DNA of 64,000 bases from Apodemus sylvaticus (GCF_947179515.1 NC_067477.1:147338241-147402240); one strand, 5' to 3'. Positions 11,760-23,665 are shown, numbered from the stretch's first letter. Translations and numbers: made by a program. Notes: a model not told the origin generated them from the sequence alone.

Positions 11760-13410
11760 TTCTCAATCCCCCAATAAAAAGACATAGACTAACAGACTGG
11801 TTACATAAACAGGACCCTACATTTTGCTGCTTACAGGAAAGACAATTCAATGTCAAAGACAAAAACTACCTTAGAGTAAAAGGCTGAAAGACAATTCTAC
11901 AAGCAAATGGTCCCAGGAAACAAGCCGGAGTTGCCATTCTAATTTCAGATAAAATTGACTTTAAACCTAAAGTCATCAAAAGAGACATGGAAGGTCATTA
12001 CTTGCTGGTCAAAGGAAAAATCCAACAAGAAGAACTCTCAATCCTGAACATTTATGCCCCAAATACAAAGGCACCATCATTCATAAAAGAAACTTTACTA
12101 AAGCTCAAAGTACACATTGCACCTAACACAATAATTGTGGGTGACTTCAACACTCCACTTTCACCAATGGACTGATCAGGAAAACAGCAACTAAACAGGG
12201 AGACAATGAAACTAATTGAAGCTTTGAACCAATTGGAGTTAACAGATATATATAGAACTTTTTATCCCAAAGCAAAAGAATATACCTTTTTCTCAGCACC
12301 TCATGGTACCTTCTCCAAAATAGATCATATAGTTGGTCACAAGACAGACCTCAACAAATATAAGAAGATTGAAATAATCCCATGCCTCCTGTCTGATCAC
12401 TATGGAGTAAAAATGGTCTTTAGTAACAGTAAAAACAACAGAAAGCCCACATACACATGGAAACTGAATAATACTCTACTCAATGATACCTTGGTCAAGG
12501 AAGAAATAAAGAAAGAAATCAAAGATTTCTTAGAATTTAATGAAAATGAAGGTACAACATACACAAATCTATGGGACACATTGAAAGCAGTGCTAAGAGG
12601 AAAACTCATAGCTTTGAGTGCCTTCAAAAAGAAATTCGAGAGAGCTTACACTAGAAGATTAAAGGAACACCTGAAAACCCTGGAACAAGAAGAAGCTTAT
12701 TCACCCAGGAGGAGGAGAAGACAGGAAATCATCAAACTCAGAGCTGAAATCAATCAAGTAGAAACCAAGAGAACCATACAAAGAATCAACAAGACCAAAA
12801 GCTGGTTCTTTGAAAAAATCAACAAGATAGATAAACCCTTAGCCAGACTAACCAAAGGGCACAGAGAAAGTATCCAAATTAACAAAATTAGGAATGAAAA
12901 TGGAGATATCACAAAAGAAACCGAGGAAATTCAAAAAATCATCAGAACCTACTACAAAAACCTGTTCTCAACACAACTGGAGAATCTGGAAGAAATGGAC
13001 ATTTTCTTAGACAGATACCAATTACCAACATTAAACCAGGATCAAATAGACCATCTAAAGAGACCCATAACCCCTAAAGAAATAGAAGGGGTCATAGATA
13101 GGCTTCCAACCAAAAAAGCACAGGACCAGACGGTTTCAGTGCAGAATTCTATCAGACCTTCAAAGAAGACTTAACACCAATACTCTTCAAACTCTTCCAC
13201 GAAATAGAAACAGAAGGAACACTACCCAACTCCTTCTTCGAAGCCACTATTACGCTGATACCAAAACCACACAAAGACCCAACTAAGAAAGAGAATTTCA
13301 GGCCAATTTCCCCTATGAATATCGATGCCAAAATACTAAATAAAATTCTTGCCCACAGAATCCAAGAACACATCAAAACGATCATCCACCATGATCAAGT
13401 AGGGTTCTAA
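11760..13410 (+). mobile_element. LINE-1 ORF2 fragment, truncated both ends
   Basis: Conceptual translation shows the L1 ORF2 endonuclease domain (FIKETLLKLK, IIVGDFNTPLSPMD, FFSAPHGTFSKIDHI, LLSDHYGVK) and then the start of the reverse transcriptase region (NLFSTQLENLEEMD, a fragment near 13180-13410 with KPHKDPTKKENFRPI). A TGA at about 12173 and a frameshift near 13125-13175 break the frame. The copy lacks the 5'UTR, ORF1, the RT core and the 3'UTR, and it stops abruptly at about 13410. It is a dead internal fragment of a murine L1. Confidence 0.95.
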
Positions 13411-14435
13411 AGTATAACTGACAGTTAAATAAGTGAAAGCATTTGTTATGGATGTGAAGAATAGTTCTCTTATTTTTCTTCCCTTCTAAATCCCAGACTA
13501 AAATTTTCAAAAATACTTAATCCCATTTTAGAAATATGGTAATATTAAAACAGAAGTTCTTAGCTCATCCTAACCTGGCATTCAGGGAGCTAATGCAGGA
13601 GGAATTCAAGTTCAGGGTATTCATGACTCTGATGTAGCCTGGTACTCATTAGTTAAGATCATTCGGATTTAGTATTATTATTTGAAAGTGTGTGCTTGTT
13701 TCTTCTTTATCTTAGAAATTTTCTAGTTTATATTACTAAATAATATTTGTTTGTTTCCTAATTCCATCTATTCTTCTATTGACATGCATTTGGTCCTGAG
13801 TTCACAGGCTTATGTATCATTCTGTTCTATGTACAACATTCCTTTAAATATCTAGCAATTCTCGATTAGAGGTTACAGATTCCTTTACTTTTTACCTATC
13901 ACAAATGTCTTCATTTGTTCCGTAATTTTAAAGCTAACTTTTCTGGACAAGCTATAGTAGTTGGCAGTTAGTTTAAGGTCCTGCAATACTTTGGTCCATG
14001 CTCTCCCAGCCTTTGGGTTTTCTGATGAGATGTTTGCTATTATGCCTTTGTGATTTACTTGGCTCCTCTCTTTCAGCTTTCAGTATTCTTTGTTATTTTG
14101 TTTGACATTTTAAACATAACATAGAATGTCTATTTTGGGTTCTAGATTCCTCTTGTACTTGGATGTTCATTTCTTTCTTATTATTTAAAACATTTTCTTA
14201 TAAATACCATTGAAATTTGAAATCAGTTTTAAATCCCTTTATAGTCTATTTATTGGTTCTCCATTCTGCACTGGAAATTTATAGGTTTGGTCTTATGCCT
14301 CAGATGGCTTAAATGTGGTTAGGTATGACAGTGCTACACCCCCCTTTCCTACCCACATATAATAATCTTGTCTTCAAACCACTGATATTCCTTCATCTAC
14401 CTGGTCAACTATATTAGTGATGATTTAATATTAGT
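13411..14435. other. AT-rich unassigned DNA
   Basis: I see neither a gene nor a confident repeat here. Confidence 0.5.
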
Positions 14436-14437
14436 GG

Positions 14438-14650
14438 TTCTCATCCTGTGGGCCATGACTCCTTTGTGATAAAGCAATCATTTCACAGGAGTCACATTTC
14501 AGATATCCATCTTACTACATTCTAGTTTATAACAATGGCAAACTTACAGTTATGAAGTAACAACACATATAATTATAAGGCTGGGGGTTGCTACAACATG
14601 AGTAACTGTATTAAAGGGTCACAGCATTAGCAACGTTGAGAATCACTGGA
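14438..14650. mobile_element. Non-autonomous hAT-like DNA transposon (URR1-type)
   Basis: The ends are inverted: AGTGGTTCTCATCCTGTGG on the left and GTTGAGAATCACTG on the right. The internal motifs TTACAGTTATGAAGTAACAA and TATTAAAGGGTCACAGCATT are typical of the rodent hAT-Charlie element family known as URR1. It is about 210 bp with no coding capacity. Confidence 0.75.
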
Positions 14651-14822
14651 TATTTTTATTTGGTTTATTGAGCTTTTATTTTTGTACATTTTTTCTACTT
14701 CTTTCATCTGTTTGAATCCTCTTGCAGGTCTCTGATCAGATTTTAAAAGAGCCCTTTGTAGTAATATTAAATATCCCAGCCTGGGGTTTCTAACCCATCT
14801 GTGGTTATTGAGTTCCAGGAAG

Positions 14823-14825
<3 letters not shown>

Positions 14826-14867
<42 letters not shown>

Positions 14868-14872
14868 CACAG
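14826..14872. repeat. (CA)n microsatellite
   Basis: This is an almost uninterrupted CA repeat with one G interruption near 14861. Confidence 0.98.
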
Positions 14873-14979
14873 CCTTTATATATATATTTTTAATGTGCCT
14901 TAGGGAGCACAATATGAGGGCAACTGCCTACTCTCCATGCTGTTAGAATTTACCTTCCTAATCATAACCCAGGCTATTA

Positions 14980-15400
14980 CTATGTTTCATCTGGGCTGCT
15001 CTTAGCTCCACATGGCCATATTTTTTATGGCTCAGCTAATCCATGGTGGTTCTCTTTTCTCCTCCCCTTCTAGTCCATGGTGTCTTTTTCCTGCCTCTTC
15101 TCTCCTCCTGGTGCTCTCTCTCTCCATCTTCATCTCCTTTTCCCAGACTGTCAGGCACTTTATTCACCAATGAGAATTAGCTTGGAGGCAGGATCCCAGG
15201 GACTATGTGTAGATGTCTTAGAAGCCTGCACTTAGCATTACAATAGACAGTAACAGACAAAAACTCAACACTTAATTTTTCCCCTCTGGCACTTTAAGCA
15301 GTTCAGTGTCTTTGAATTAGTCATTGAAGGGGTATAAACTTGGGGAGGAATCCTGTGGCCCTGCTTTTGCCATTTCTTTTGTTGCTATGTCAGAAAACAC
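14980..15400. repeat. Unidentified interspersed repeat, partly duplicated at 20535-20770
   Basis: A pyrimidine-rich stretch (15050-15150) is followed by a block starting near CCAATGAGAATTAGCTTGGA that is repeated almost exactly at 20535-20770. The order resembles a rodent LTR or LTR-derived repeat. The region 15400-15930 downstream has no confident element. Confidence 0.55.
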
Positions 15401-15939
15401 AGCACTGACTTCTGAATTTGAGGGCAAGGCCCAATAAAACTGGGCACCTATGTCTTCCCCACTCCACACTTTTCTGATCCTATCTAGCAATAAGAAAATG
15501 GTATGTGCAAATTGAGCAATTGGCTAGACCTGCGATCAGAAATCACAGACCCACCTGACAACAAATGGAACATAGTGGGAATGCAGTTCTATGGCTGTGG
15601 AAGCACACATAGCCAGCACACATAGTTTTGTATCCATAGTAATCTACAAGCAATATGGCTTTCCATCATGGTAAGAAGGTAAGGCCCCTTTCCAATCTGA
15701 GTTTCCTTCTGCATCAACACTCATCTTCTCTATAACTGCCTTTTGCATCCTTCACCTGCCCAGAGATTGGCACATTGCCCCCTGCCTCCATGACTTATGT
15801 CTGTTCCTTGTTTCAGGTCCCAGAGAAGCTCAGAATCAAATAGGTCCTCTCTCAAGACAGTGCTAGGCTTTGAAGTATGGAAAATACTAGAATGGCTTGT
15901 TTCTTTTCTTATTCACTCATCTTCTTTTCTTTTTCCTTT

Positions 15940-16020
15940 TTTGAGAGCTCTATTTATGTAACCATAGCTGGCATGGGACTTTTTCTATAGACTAGGCTGG
16001 TCTTGAACTCTGTAGAGATA
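15940..16020 (-). repeat. Partial, diverged B1 SINE (minus)
   Basis: TTTTTGAGAGCTCTATTTAT, then CATAGCTGGCATGGGAC, then AGACTAGGCTGGTCTTGAAC matches the right part of a reverse-oriented B1. Confidence 0.7.
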
Positions 16021-16189
16021 CACAGTAGCAGAATTTTAACATTGCCATTGTATTTGGCTTGAATTCAGGAGTGAGAACATCAGGCCTGGAAGTAGCCTTT
16101 CTGTCAGAGATTGTTTTCTGAGATTTAATGGGACTGTCCTTTTAAAGGATTCTCAGAGCTCTTGCATAAATTAGAAGTGCCTGGCACTG

Positions 16190-17085
16190 GAAGACAATTT
16201 TACAAGCAAATGGTCTCAGGAAACAAGCCGGAGTAGCCATTCTAATATCAGATAATATTGACTTTCAACCTAAAGTCATCAAAAGAGACGCTGAGGGACA
16301 CTTCTTGTTGTTCAAAGGAAAGATACAACAAGAAGAACTCTCAATCCTGAACATATATGCTCCAAATGCAAAGGGACCCTCATTCATTAAAGAAACTTTA
16401 CTAAAGCTGAAAGCACACATTGCACCTAACACAATAATTGTGGTGACTTCAACACTGCACTTTCCTCAATGGACCGATCAGGAAAACAGAAACTGAACAG
16501 GGACACAGTGAAACTAATTGAAGCTTTGGACCAATTAGATTTAAGATATATATATATAGAACATTTCGCCCTAAAGCAAAAGAATATACCTTTTTCTCAG
16601 CACCTCATGGTACCTTCTCCAAAATCGACCATATAATGTGAGGTCACAAGACAGACCTCAACAAATATAAGAAGATCGAACTAATCCCATGCCTCCTATC
16701 AGATCACTATGGAGTAAAAATGGTCTTTAATAGCAACAAAAACAACAGAAAGCCCACATACACATAGACACTGAACAATACTCTGCTCAATGATAACTTG
16801 GTCAAGGAAGAAATAAAGAAAGAAATAAAAGACTTTTTAGAATTTAATGAAAATGAAGACACAACATACGCAACTCTATGTGACACAATAAAAGTAGTGC
16901 TAAAAGGAAAACTCAAAGCCCTGAGTGCCTCCAAAAAGAAAATTGAGAGAGCATACACTAGCAGCTTAAGGACACACCTGAAAGCCTTGAAACAAAAAGA
17001 AGTTTATTTACCCAGGAGGAGAAGAAGGCAGGAAATCATCAAACTCAGGGCTGAAATCAATCAAGTAGAAACTAAGAGAACCATA
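16190..17085 (+). mobile_element. LINE-1 ORF2 endonuclease fragment
   Basis: This is a second ORF2 fragment, closely related to the one at 11760 (FIKETLLKLKAHIAPNTIIV, VKEEIKKEIKDFLEFNENED). It is broken by small indels near 16443 and 16625-16640. It ends at about 17085, just after the segment for INQVETKRT, and joins unrelated sequence. It is dead. Confidence 0.93.
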
Positions 17086-17138
17086 AACAACATCTTTTGC
17101 ATCAGTTCTCTTGTGTGCTTTAGTTTCTCAGGATATGT

Positions 17139-17350
17139 TACAGAAGAAGGAAGAGAAGGAGGAAGAGGAAGAGGATGAGGAGAAGAAGAGGAAGGAGGAG
17201 GAGGAGAAGATCAATCAGCATAAAGGTCTAGAAAATATTTCAAATGAAATAATAAATGAAACCTCTTGTAAAGGAAAGAAGGTGCCTGTTAATTTACCAG
17301 AAGCATCAAAAAATACCAAACAGATTGGGAAACGTTCCTTTGCCATGTAA
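17139..17350 (+). other. Possible orphan exon, Glu/Lys-rich
   Basis: A pyrimidine-containing stretch ending TTTAGTTTCTCAG (about 17138) could be a splice acceptor. The frame that follows reads a Glu/Lys-rich run (QKKEEKEEEEEDEEKKRKEE) and then a less biased tail (GLENISNEIINETSCKGKKV to NTKQIGKRSFAM), ending at a TAA at 17348-17350. The unbiased tail makes pure microsatellite origin less likely. I do not recognise the protein. No partner exon is visible, so it may equally be a decayed remnant. Confidence 0.3.
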
Positions 17351-17499
17351 TAAACAAAACACATAACAATCAAGTTAAAGAAATACAAAATAATTAATCA
17401 GAAAAAAATAACAATCTAAACAAAACATAAAATTGTAATGTATGAAATCAGAAGTATTAGAATCATTTCCATCTTCAATTTTTAAGTATTTAATTCATT

Positions 17500-17660
17500 A
17501 CTTGTACAATGTTCTCCCTGCATGTATTCCTGCCGGCCAGAAGAGGGCACCAGATCCAATTACATATGGTTATGAGCCACAATGTGGTTGCTAAGAATTG
17601 ACCTCCTGACCTGTGTAAGAACAGCCAGAGCTCTTAACCTCGGAGCCATCTTTCCAGCCA
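17500..17660 (-). repeat. B2/B3 SINE (minus)
   Basis: GCCGGCCAGAAGAGGGCACC, then GGTTATGAGCCACAATGTGG, then AGCTCTTAACCTCGGAGCC shows a reverse-oriented B3-type SINE. A (CA)n tract and poly(A) follow at 17730-17797. Confidence 0.92.
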
Positions 17661-17724
17661 TATTCCTGACTTCTTAATTTATATTATAAAAAACAAAAGG
17701 GTCTGTACACAGATGCTGCATAGT

Positions 17725-17729
<5 letters not shown>

Positions 17730-17792
<63 letters not shown>

Positions 17793-17797
17793 AAAAA
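17730..17797. repeat. (CA)n, (CAAA)n and poly(A)
   Basis: A pure CA run (about 17728-17761) is followed by CAAA units and an A run. The region 17800-18245 beyond it holds nothing I recognise. Confidence 0.97.
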
Positions 17798-18249
17798 CAT
17801 GCCTCTAAAGGAAAGCAACTGGTCCAGATGTTTTGGGCACATTCAGAATCAGTCATGATGGTGAAGTTATTCAGAGGTCACCAACTGATTTAGCCAGTAA
17901 GAAGCACAACTAGAAACTTGACAGGTGGACACATCTGGCTGATGCTTCCCATCCATTCCCAGAGAGGACCCACTACCCATGTGCCCACTGCTCAGCTGCA
18001 TGTTCCTCTCCATTTTGGGCAGATATCCTGTGCTCACCATGTATTGATTTCAGAGCTTCCTTGAGGCAGAGACTTGAAATACCATGATTGGTGGATACTT
18101 CTGTGATTCCCATGCACCTTGGAGAGACAAAATGGGTTAGGGATGAAAGACTGTGTAAGGGGGAATGGAGAGATGGGAGAAAGAAGACTTTAAATAAATA
18201 AATGATAAATGTGGAAAATGACCAAATAGTCAATTCCACTGAATCACAC

Positions 18250-18395
18250 AGCTAGACAGTGGTGGTGCTTGCCTTTAATCCCAAAACCCAGGAGGCAGAG
18301 TTCAAAGGATCTCTGTGAGTGAGGACAGACTGGTCTACAAAATGAGTTCCAGGACAGCCAGGGCTGCACAGAGAAACCCTGTTTTCAAAGTGAAG
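18250..18395 (+). repeat. B1 SINE (plus)
   Basis: The B1 body reads GTGGTGCTTGCCTTTAATCC, then TCTACAAAATGAGTTCCAGG, then CACAGAGAAACCCTGTTTTC. A second, 3'-truncated B1 (plus) lies at 18525-18610 (CCTTTAATTCTAGCAC, GAGTTCGAGGTCAGCCTGG). Confidence 0.92.
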
Positions 18396-18524
18396 CTCCA
18401 ATGTCAGAGGACATGACAAAACACCAATGAACATAAAATACTACTACTAATAATAATAATAAAATTTTAAAAGGCAACAAACAAACAAGCCACCAAACCA
18501 GCAAACCACCAAATAACTAGGCCT

Positions 18525-18612
18525 GTGGTGGTGCCTGCCTTTAATTCTAGCACTTTCAAAGTATAGCAGGGGATCTCTGTGAGTTCGAGGTCAGCCTGGT
18601 CTACAAGGTCCT
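18525..18612 (+). repeat. 3'-truncated B1 SINE (plus)
   Basis: The left half of B1 ends abruptly after GTCTACAAGGTCC. The region 18620-19395 beyond it is unassigned. Confidence 0.85.
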
Positions 18613-19394
18613 GCTGAGAGCTGCCCAGCCTGGTGGTAGTGTCAGGGTCACAGAGCAGGATTCTGGAGATAGCTTTAGAGTCTGGGGGTCTCAGGGCTTT
18701 CTAGCTCCCTAACTGTACTGAAATGCTGACACAACTTCTAAATCATTCTAAAACTTTCTCCTTCTTTCTGAGGGTGAAAGACTGCTGGCTTAGGTGATTG
18801 ACACCTGTAGCCTAGCAGGGGAGGACTGAGCAATGTGTGCTTTGTTCTACCTCAGCAGGAAGTGTCTCAGCCTGCTAGTTGGAAGTCACAGGAGGAAAAA
18901 GTGACTCTTAGAGAAGTTATTACAGAGTGTATTACTAAGTTGTAAAAAGTTTCCTATAAATGAACCAAAGTGCAGAAAGGGGAGAAAGTGCAGAAAGGGG
19001 AAAATTCTAGCCTAAGTGACAAAAGATTAAAAAAAATCTACCCCTAAGTGGGGTAGGGGAAAAAAATTCTACTCTGTCTCTCATCTCTTTGTCCTTAGTA
19101 ATTATATACATTCTTTTCAGAAGAAATGATCACATTACATATTTCATCACAAGTTAACACAAAAAATCATATTATAAATTGAAATAGAAGTTTACAATAG
19201 AGAATAATTGCATGACTTTCCATTAGTATTATTATCTAGCTAAAAGGCTATTACCTCTCTAGGCTCGACAGGATGAGTGAGGCTTTAAAACCATAACTAA
19301 GCTATTAGTGAAGGTTTGTAGAGATAAACCCAGTCAATATTTTATCTTCTGTCCTAGCATCTATAATAAATCCTAGTTCCCATTTTATAACCTT

Positions 19395-19875
19395 TGGTTA
19401 ATTGTTGTAGAATTAAGTATGAACTTAAAATTTTACAAAGCTACAATGAAAAAATTAAATGAGAGGGCAGTTGGGGCTGGAGAAATAATTCCACAGTTAA
19501 GACCGTGTACTGCTCTTGTGGAGGATCTGAGTTTGGTTTCTCCAGCATCCACATGCATGTTCACAACCACCATCAACTGCAGTTCCAGGGGATCTGAGTC
19601 TTCTTCTGGCATCTACAGGCTACTGCTAACACGTAGATATGTGATCTCCCACAAGCACACATATGTCACATGAAAATGATGGTTGGAAGAGCAGTGAGAG
19701 TAAAAAAAGTAAGATTCAAAAATTTAAGTATATAATACTTAAATATTCTTGGGGGAAAAAACAAAGAATTAGAGAGAAGTTTGTTTATGAAGTATCTAAT
19801 ATTGCACTCTACCATGTTTGTGGTGTGTGTAAGGGCCAGTGGATCATAAGTAGAATCAATTGTAGCTTTTAGAAA
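19395..19875 (+). repeat. Local duplication copy A, containing a B2/B3-type SINE
   Basis: This block recurs in the same orientation at 21345-21925. Both copies contain a SINE (GGGGCTGGAGAAATAATTCC, GAGGATCTGAGTTTGGTT, GGGGATCTGAGTCTTCTTCT) at 19470-19660 and 21412-21605, and the segment GGGGGAAAAAACAAAGAATT. Copy B has about 100 extra bases between the SINE and the tail, so copy A carries a deletion or copy B an insertion. Most small open frames here arise from the SINE. Confidence 0.88.
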
Positions 19876-20257
19876 TGATGTGCTCTTAATCCCAAAAATT
19901 ATTGTAAAATGTAGAGCAGGATTTATGGACATTTACTCCATAAAGAGAATAGGTCTTGTAGTAGAGTTCACCAAATCTTACTTAAACCTTTTGTCTTATG
20001 ATAAATATCTAAAAACAAAAAAACAAAAAAACAAAAAAACAAAAAAACCAAACAAAAAACAAAAAACAATACTCCTCTCAGGGCTCATCAGTATACATAA
20101 TGAAAATGAATGTTGTACCAAGAAGAAGGTGCATTGCACAAAATTACTACATAAGAACAGTAGAGCGAAATAATACCAGCACCTTTACATTATACTTGAA
20201 CATCTGGAAGAGAAACAAGGTAAGCAATCACTCCATAAACAAGGAGTTGACATTAAG

Positions 20258-20525
20258 AAATTATCAAATTGATGACTAAAATCTATAGAATAGGAAGAGA
20301 ATCCCCAAAATAAATGAAACAAAGAGTTGGCTCTTTGAGCAAATCAACAAGATAGACAAACCATTATTAAATCTAACTAATAGATAAGAGAATAGCCAAA
20401 ATATCCAATATATACAAAGAACTCAAGAAGTTGGACCCCAGGGAACGCAATAACCCTTTTAAAAAATGGGGTTCAGATCTTAACAAAGAATTTTCACCTG
20501 AAGAAATTCTGATGGCCTAGAGGCA
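20258..20525 (+). mobile_element. LINE-1 ORF2 scrap with internal deletion
   Basis: A piece equivalent to ORF2 around 'GAGCAAATCAACAAGATAGA' is joined directly to a piece from far downstream in ORF2 (GAACTCAAGAAGTTGGAC, AAAATGGGGTTCAGATC). Most of the RT region is missing. Confidence 0.8.
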
Positions 20526-20534
20526 CCAGCCTCT

Positions 20535-20770
20535 TTATCCACCAATGAGAATGAACTTGAGGCAGGATCCCAGGGGCTATGTGTTGATGTCTTAGAGGCC
20601 TGCACTTAGCATTACAATAGACAGTAACAGACAAAAACTCAACACTTAATTTTTTCCCTTCTGGCACTTTAAGCAGTTCAGTGTCTTTGAATTAGTCATT
20701 GAAGGGGTATAAACTTGGGGAGGAATCCTGTGGCCCTGCTTTTGCCATTTCTTTTGTTGCTATGTCAGAA
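20535..20770. repeat. Duplicate of the 15165-15395 block
   Basis: This matches 15165-15395 almost perfectly, through GGCACTTTAAGCAGTTCAGT and GGGGTATAAACTTGGGGAGG to TTTTGTTGCTATGTCAGAA. The sequences then diverge. Confidence 0.9.
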
Positions 20771-21344
20771 TTTGCATTTATGTTCCATGAATATCTAGTT
20801 TCCCAAGTGGATCTTCTTTGTGAGTCAATTTCCCTTGAGGGCTCAACACACACTACTAATTAGGAGAAAAGGAATGCTGTAACAGCACCACTGGTATTGT
20901 GGGGTATCCACTTGATAAGTCATAGGTTTAAGTTAATAGAAAATCTTTATTAACCAGCTAGAGACTGCACAGGGTGTTCAGGATCCCTGTGTAGCCCTGA
21001 GAATTTCTTGAGGTGAGCTTTCAAACACAAAATTCATGTTCTGGGTTGACAAAACAGTTCTGCAAAAATCAGAAACTCCAAGAATCCAACAGCAAAGTTA
21101 GTTTAAAGTCTATCCCAGACCTATAGACTTTGCTAAATTAAGTCTTCATTTTTGTTTTGGCAGGTGGTACTCTCTAGGTGCAGAGTTTTCAGGCCTGAAT
21201 GTTTCTTCAATCATGAAGTCAGTTGTGCTAAGGTCTGGGTGCCTACTAAGGTCTGGGGACTTGTATACTACCAAAATACATGAGACATAGGCATATAATA
21301 AAAACAACTACAATACCACCAATAACCAGAGTAAAGTGGCAAAA

Positions 21345-21925
21345 CTGTAGAATTAAGTATGAACTTAAAAATTTACAAAGCTACAATGAAAAAATTAAAT
21401 GAGAGGGCAGTTGGGGCTGGAGAAATAATTCCACAGTTAAGACCATGTACTGCACTTGTGGAGGATCTGAGTTTGGTTCATCCAGCATCCACATGCATGT
21501 TCACAACCAACATCAATTGCAGTTCCAGGGGATCTGAGTCTTCTTCTGGTATCTACAGGCTACTGCTACATGTAGATATGTGATCTCCCACAAGCACACA
21601 TATGTCACATGAAAATGAGGGTTGGAGTACCAGTGAGAGTAAAAAAAAAAGTAAGATTCAATAACGAAAATGGAGAAGAGAACCCAGAAAGAGTTAGTGT
21701 TCAGTTATAAGGAGAGGAAGAGGATTAAAAAGAAAAACAAGATTTTTGAAAGTAACACTTTAAAGTACAGTAATTATATATATTAAAAAATACTAAAACA
21801 TTCTTGGGGGAAAAAACAAAGAATTAGAGAGAAGTTTGTTTATGAAGTATCTAATATTGCACTCTACCATGTTGGTGGTGTGTGAAAGGGCCAGTGGATC
21901 ATAAGTAGAATCAATTGTAGCTTTT
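21345..21925 (+). repeat. Local duplication copy B (partner of 19395-19875)
   Basis: This is the same order as copy A, about 1.95 kb away in direct orientation, with roughly 100 extra bases (about 21660-21790) between the SINE and the tail. Confidence 0.88.
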
Positions 21926-22439
21926 ATCAGTTCCCACCATGCAGGATAGTGCTATATTTCGGCTGAAAGACAGATGAAAGTGTACGCTATTAGGCTCTGG
22001 CCATATTGATGTTAGAAGTATCCCTTCTTTGTATACTAGTGTAAGGGTTCAAAAATTACTTAAGGAAGACCCCAAACTCAGATACTATACAAAGACAAAG
22101 AACATTGATTCTGAAGACACAACCAGCATGTGGGGGTCAAGCATTCTCCAAAATGGTGATGCCAGACAAAGGCCCACTAGTCTTTTGCTAGGAAACTGGG
22201 GGAATTCTTGATGGTTTGGAAATCTAAAATTTCATTGGTGGGTTCTGGGGAGTGGGTCACAGGTGGTCAGAGTTCTGCATTCCTATGTCATGAACATTTA
22301 ATCATAGGATGAGATAATGCTGCCCAACACAAAAGTCCCATCCTGAAACAAGATATTTCCCCATTTTTGTGATTATCCCTAGACTGTTCTTTGGGAAGGG
22401 GTTTTATGAACTTGTTTCTGGGTTTTATGGTCTATTCCT

Positions 22440-22830
22440 GGAGCTGATGCATAAGGCCTAGTTGTTAGCATTCCTCCTAGGCTCTACCTAGCATTTACCT
22501 GGCAATAGCTAGGTAGGACTGGCTTAGCATAAAAGGGGCTGTTTGCCTCCTCATTGCTCTCTTATTCTCTCTGACTCTTTTCTGTCCCTGACCCTTCTTT
22601 CTCTCCCCATTTCCCTCCTTCCTCTCACGCCACTTGCTCCTGGTCAGCTTCTCCTCTTGTCTTGTCTGTCTGTCTGCCTGTCTGCCTGTCTCTTTTTCTC
22701 TGTCTTTACTCCCTTCTCATCTTCTTTCCTGTGTCCTAAATAAACTCTATTCTAATCTATCTACACCATACCCATCACATGGCTGGTACCTCCAGGGGAA
22801 GGTGTTGTGTTTAATAAAAAGATAAGGAAG
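22440..22830 (+). mobile_element. LTR-like element (plus), with AATAAA
   Basis: The order is an AGCATTTACCTGGCAATAGC segment, a TATA-like AGCATAAAAGGGGCTG box (about 22527), a long pyrimidine tract with TGTC/TGCC units, an AATAAA at 22739-22744, and GGCTGGTACCTCCAGGGG near the end. This resembles the U3-R-U5 layout of a solo LTR. A homologous copy in reverse orientation follows at 22890-23350. Confidence 0.7.
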
Positions 22831-22889
22831 AAAGAATATGTTTGGTGAAGGTACAGTATGATATGAGGAGGGGCGTGCCTCTGCAGGTC

Positions 22890-23350
22890 CATGCTGAGTG
22901 GGGCACCCCTTTCCTCATGAGGTACCAGCCACACTGATAGTATAGTTTGGAATAGAATTTATTTGGGGCACAGAGTAGGGAGTTGAGAGAAAGGGAGAGG
23001 AGAAGAAAGAAGAAGGAGGAGGAGGAGGAGGAAGAAGAAGGAAGAAGGAGAAGTAGAAGGAGAAGAAGAAGGAGGAGAAGGAGAAGGAGAAGGAGAGGAG
23101 GAGGAGGAGGAAGAAGAAGAGGAAAGAGAAGAGGAAGGAGGAGGACAAGACAGCCATGAGCACATGGAGAGAGAGTGGGAAGGAGACTGGGGAGAAAGGG
23201 GAAAGACTGTAAGGGAGTAGAAGCAAGAGGAGAAGAAACTGGAGCAAGAGAGAGAAGGAGACAAACATCCCCTTGTATAGTAAGTCAGGCATACCTGGAT
23301 GTTGCCAGGTAACTGCAGGGCAGAGTCTAGATAAAATGCCAACAATTTCC
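22890..23350 (-). mobile_element. LTR-like element (minus), tail-to-tail with the previous one
   Basis: Read on the minus strand, the same landmarks occur in the same order as at 22440-22830: AGTTACCTGGCAACATCCAG, an AAGGGGATGTTTG segment, an expanded pyrimidine tract (here CTT/CTCC units), AATAAA (complement at 22958-22963) and GGCTGGTACC. The pyrimidine tract is greatly expanded (plus strand GGA/GAA units, 22985-23150). Confidence 0.7.
22985..23150. repeat. (GGA/GAA)n polypurine tract inside the LTR
   Basis: This is a long, strand-asymmetric purine tract with mixed GGA and GAA units. The open frames on the other strand (Ser/Leu/Phe runs) are artefacts of it. Confidence 0.95.
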
Positions 23351-23665
23351 CATTTTGCCGTTAATTAAAAAATAAAAATTAGAAAGAGGTGACGGTGAAG
23401 CAGTAATAGGATCATTTAGATCTTTAGCTATTTCCTACTGACTTTGGCATGGTATGTCTTTCGCAAACCTAAGAAAATGTGTATGGGAATGTTGGTCCAG
23501 CTTTAGCAGAGTTGGCTGTTGTCTTGTTGTCCAAGGTCTGTAGAACCATTTGTGAATAGATAGAAAGGAGCATGTCCAGTAGTAGAAGTGTCTGTGAAAG
23601 GAGATTGGAGCTTCTTTGGAGCTGTTCTGGCTATAGTAAATGCCAGCACATGACAGGATGCTGAA

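Noticed and set aside
12206..13174. A 322-codon open frame as a host gene
   Set aside because: The content is L1 ORF2 endonuclease and early RT sequence, broken at both ends.
22543..23345. Ser/Phe/Leu-rich open frames
   Set aside because: These are artefacts of pyrimidine/purine tracts inside two LTR-like elements.
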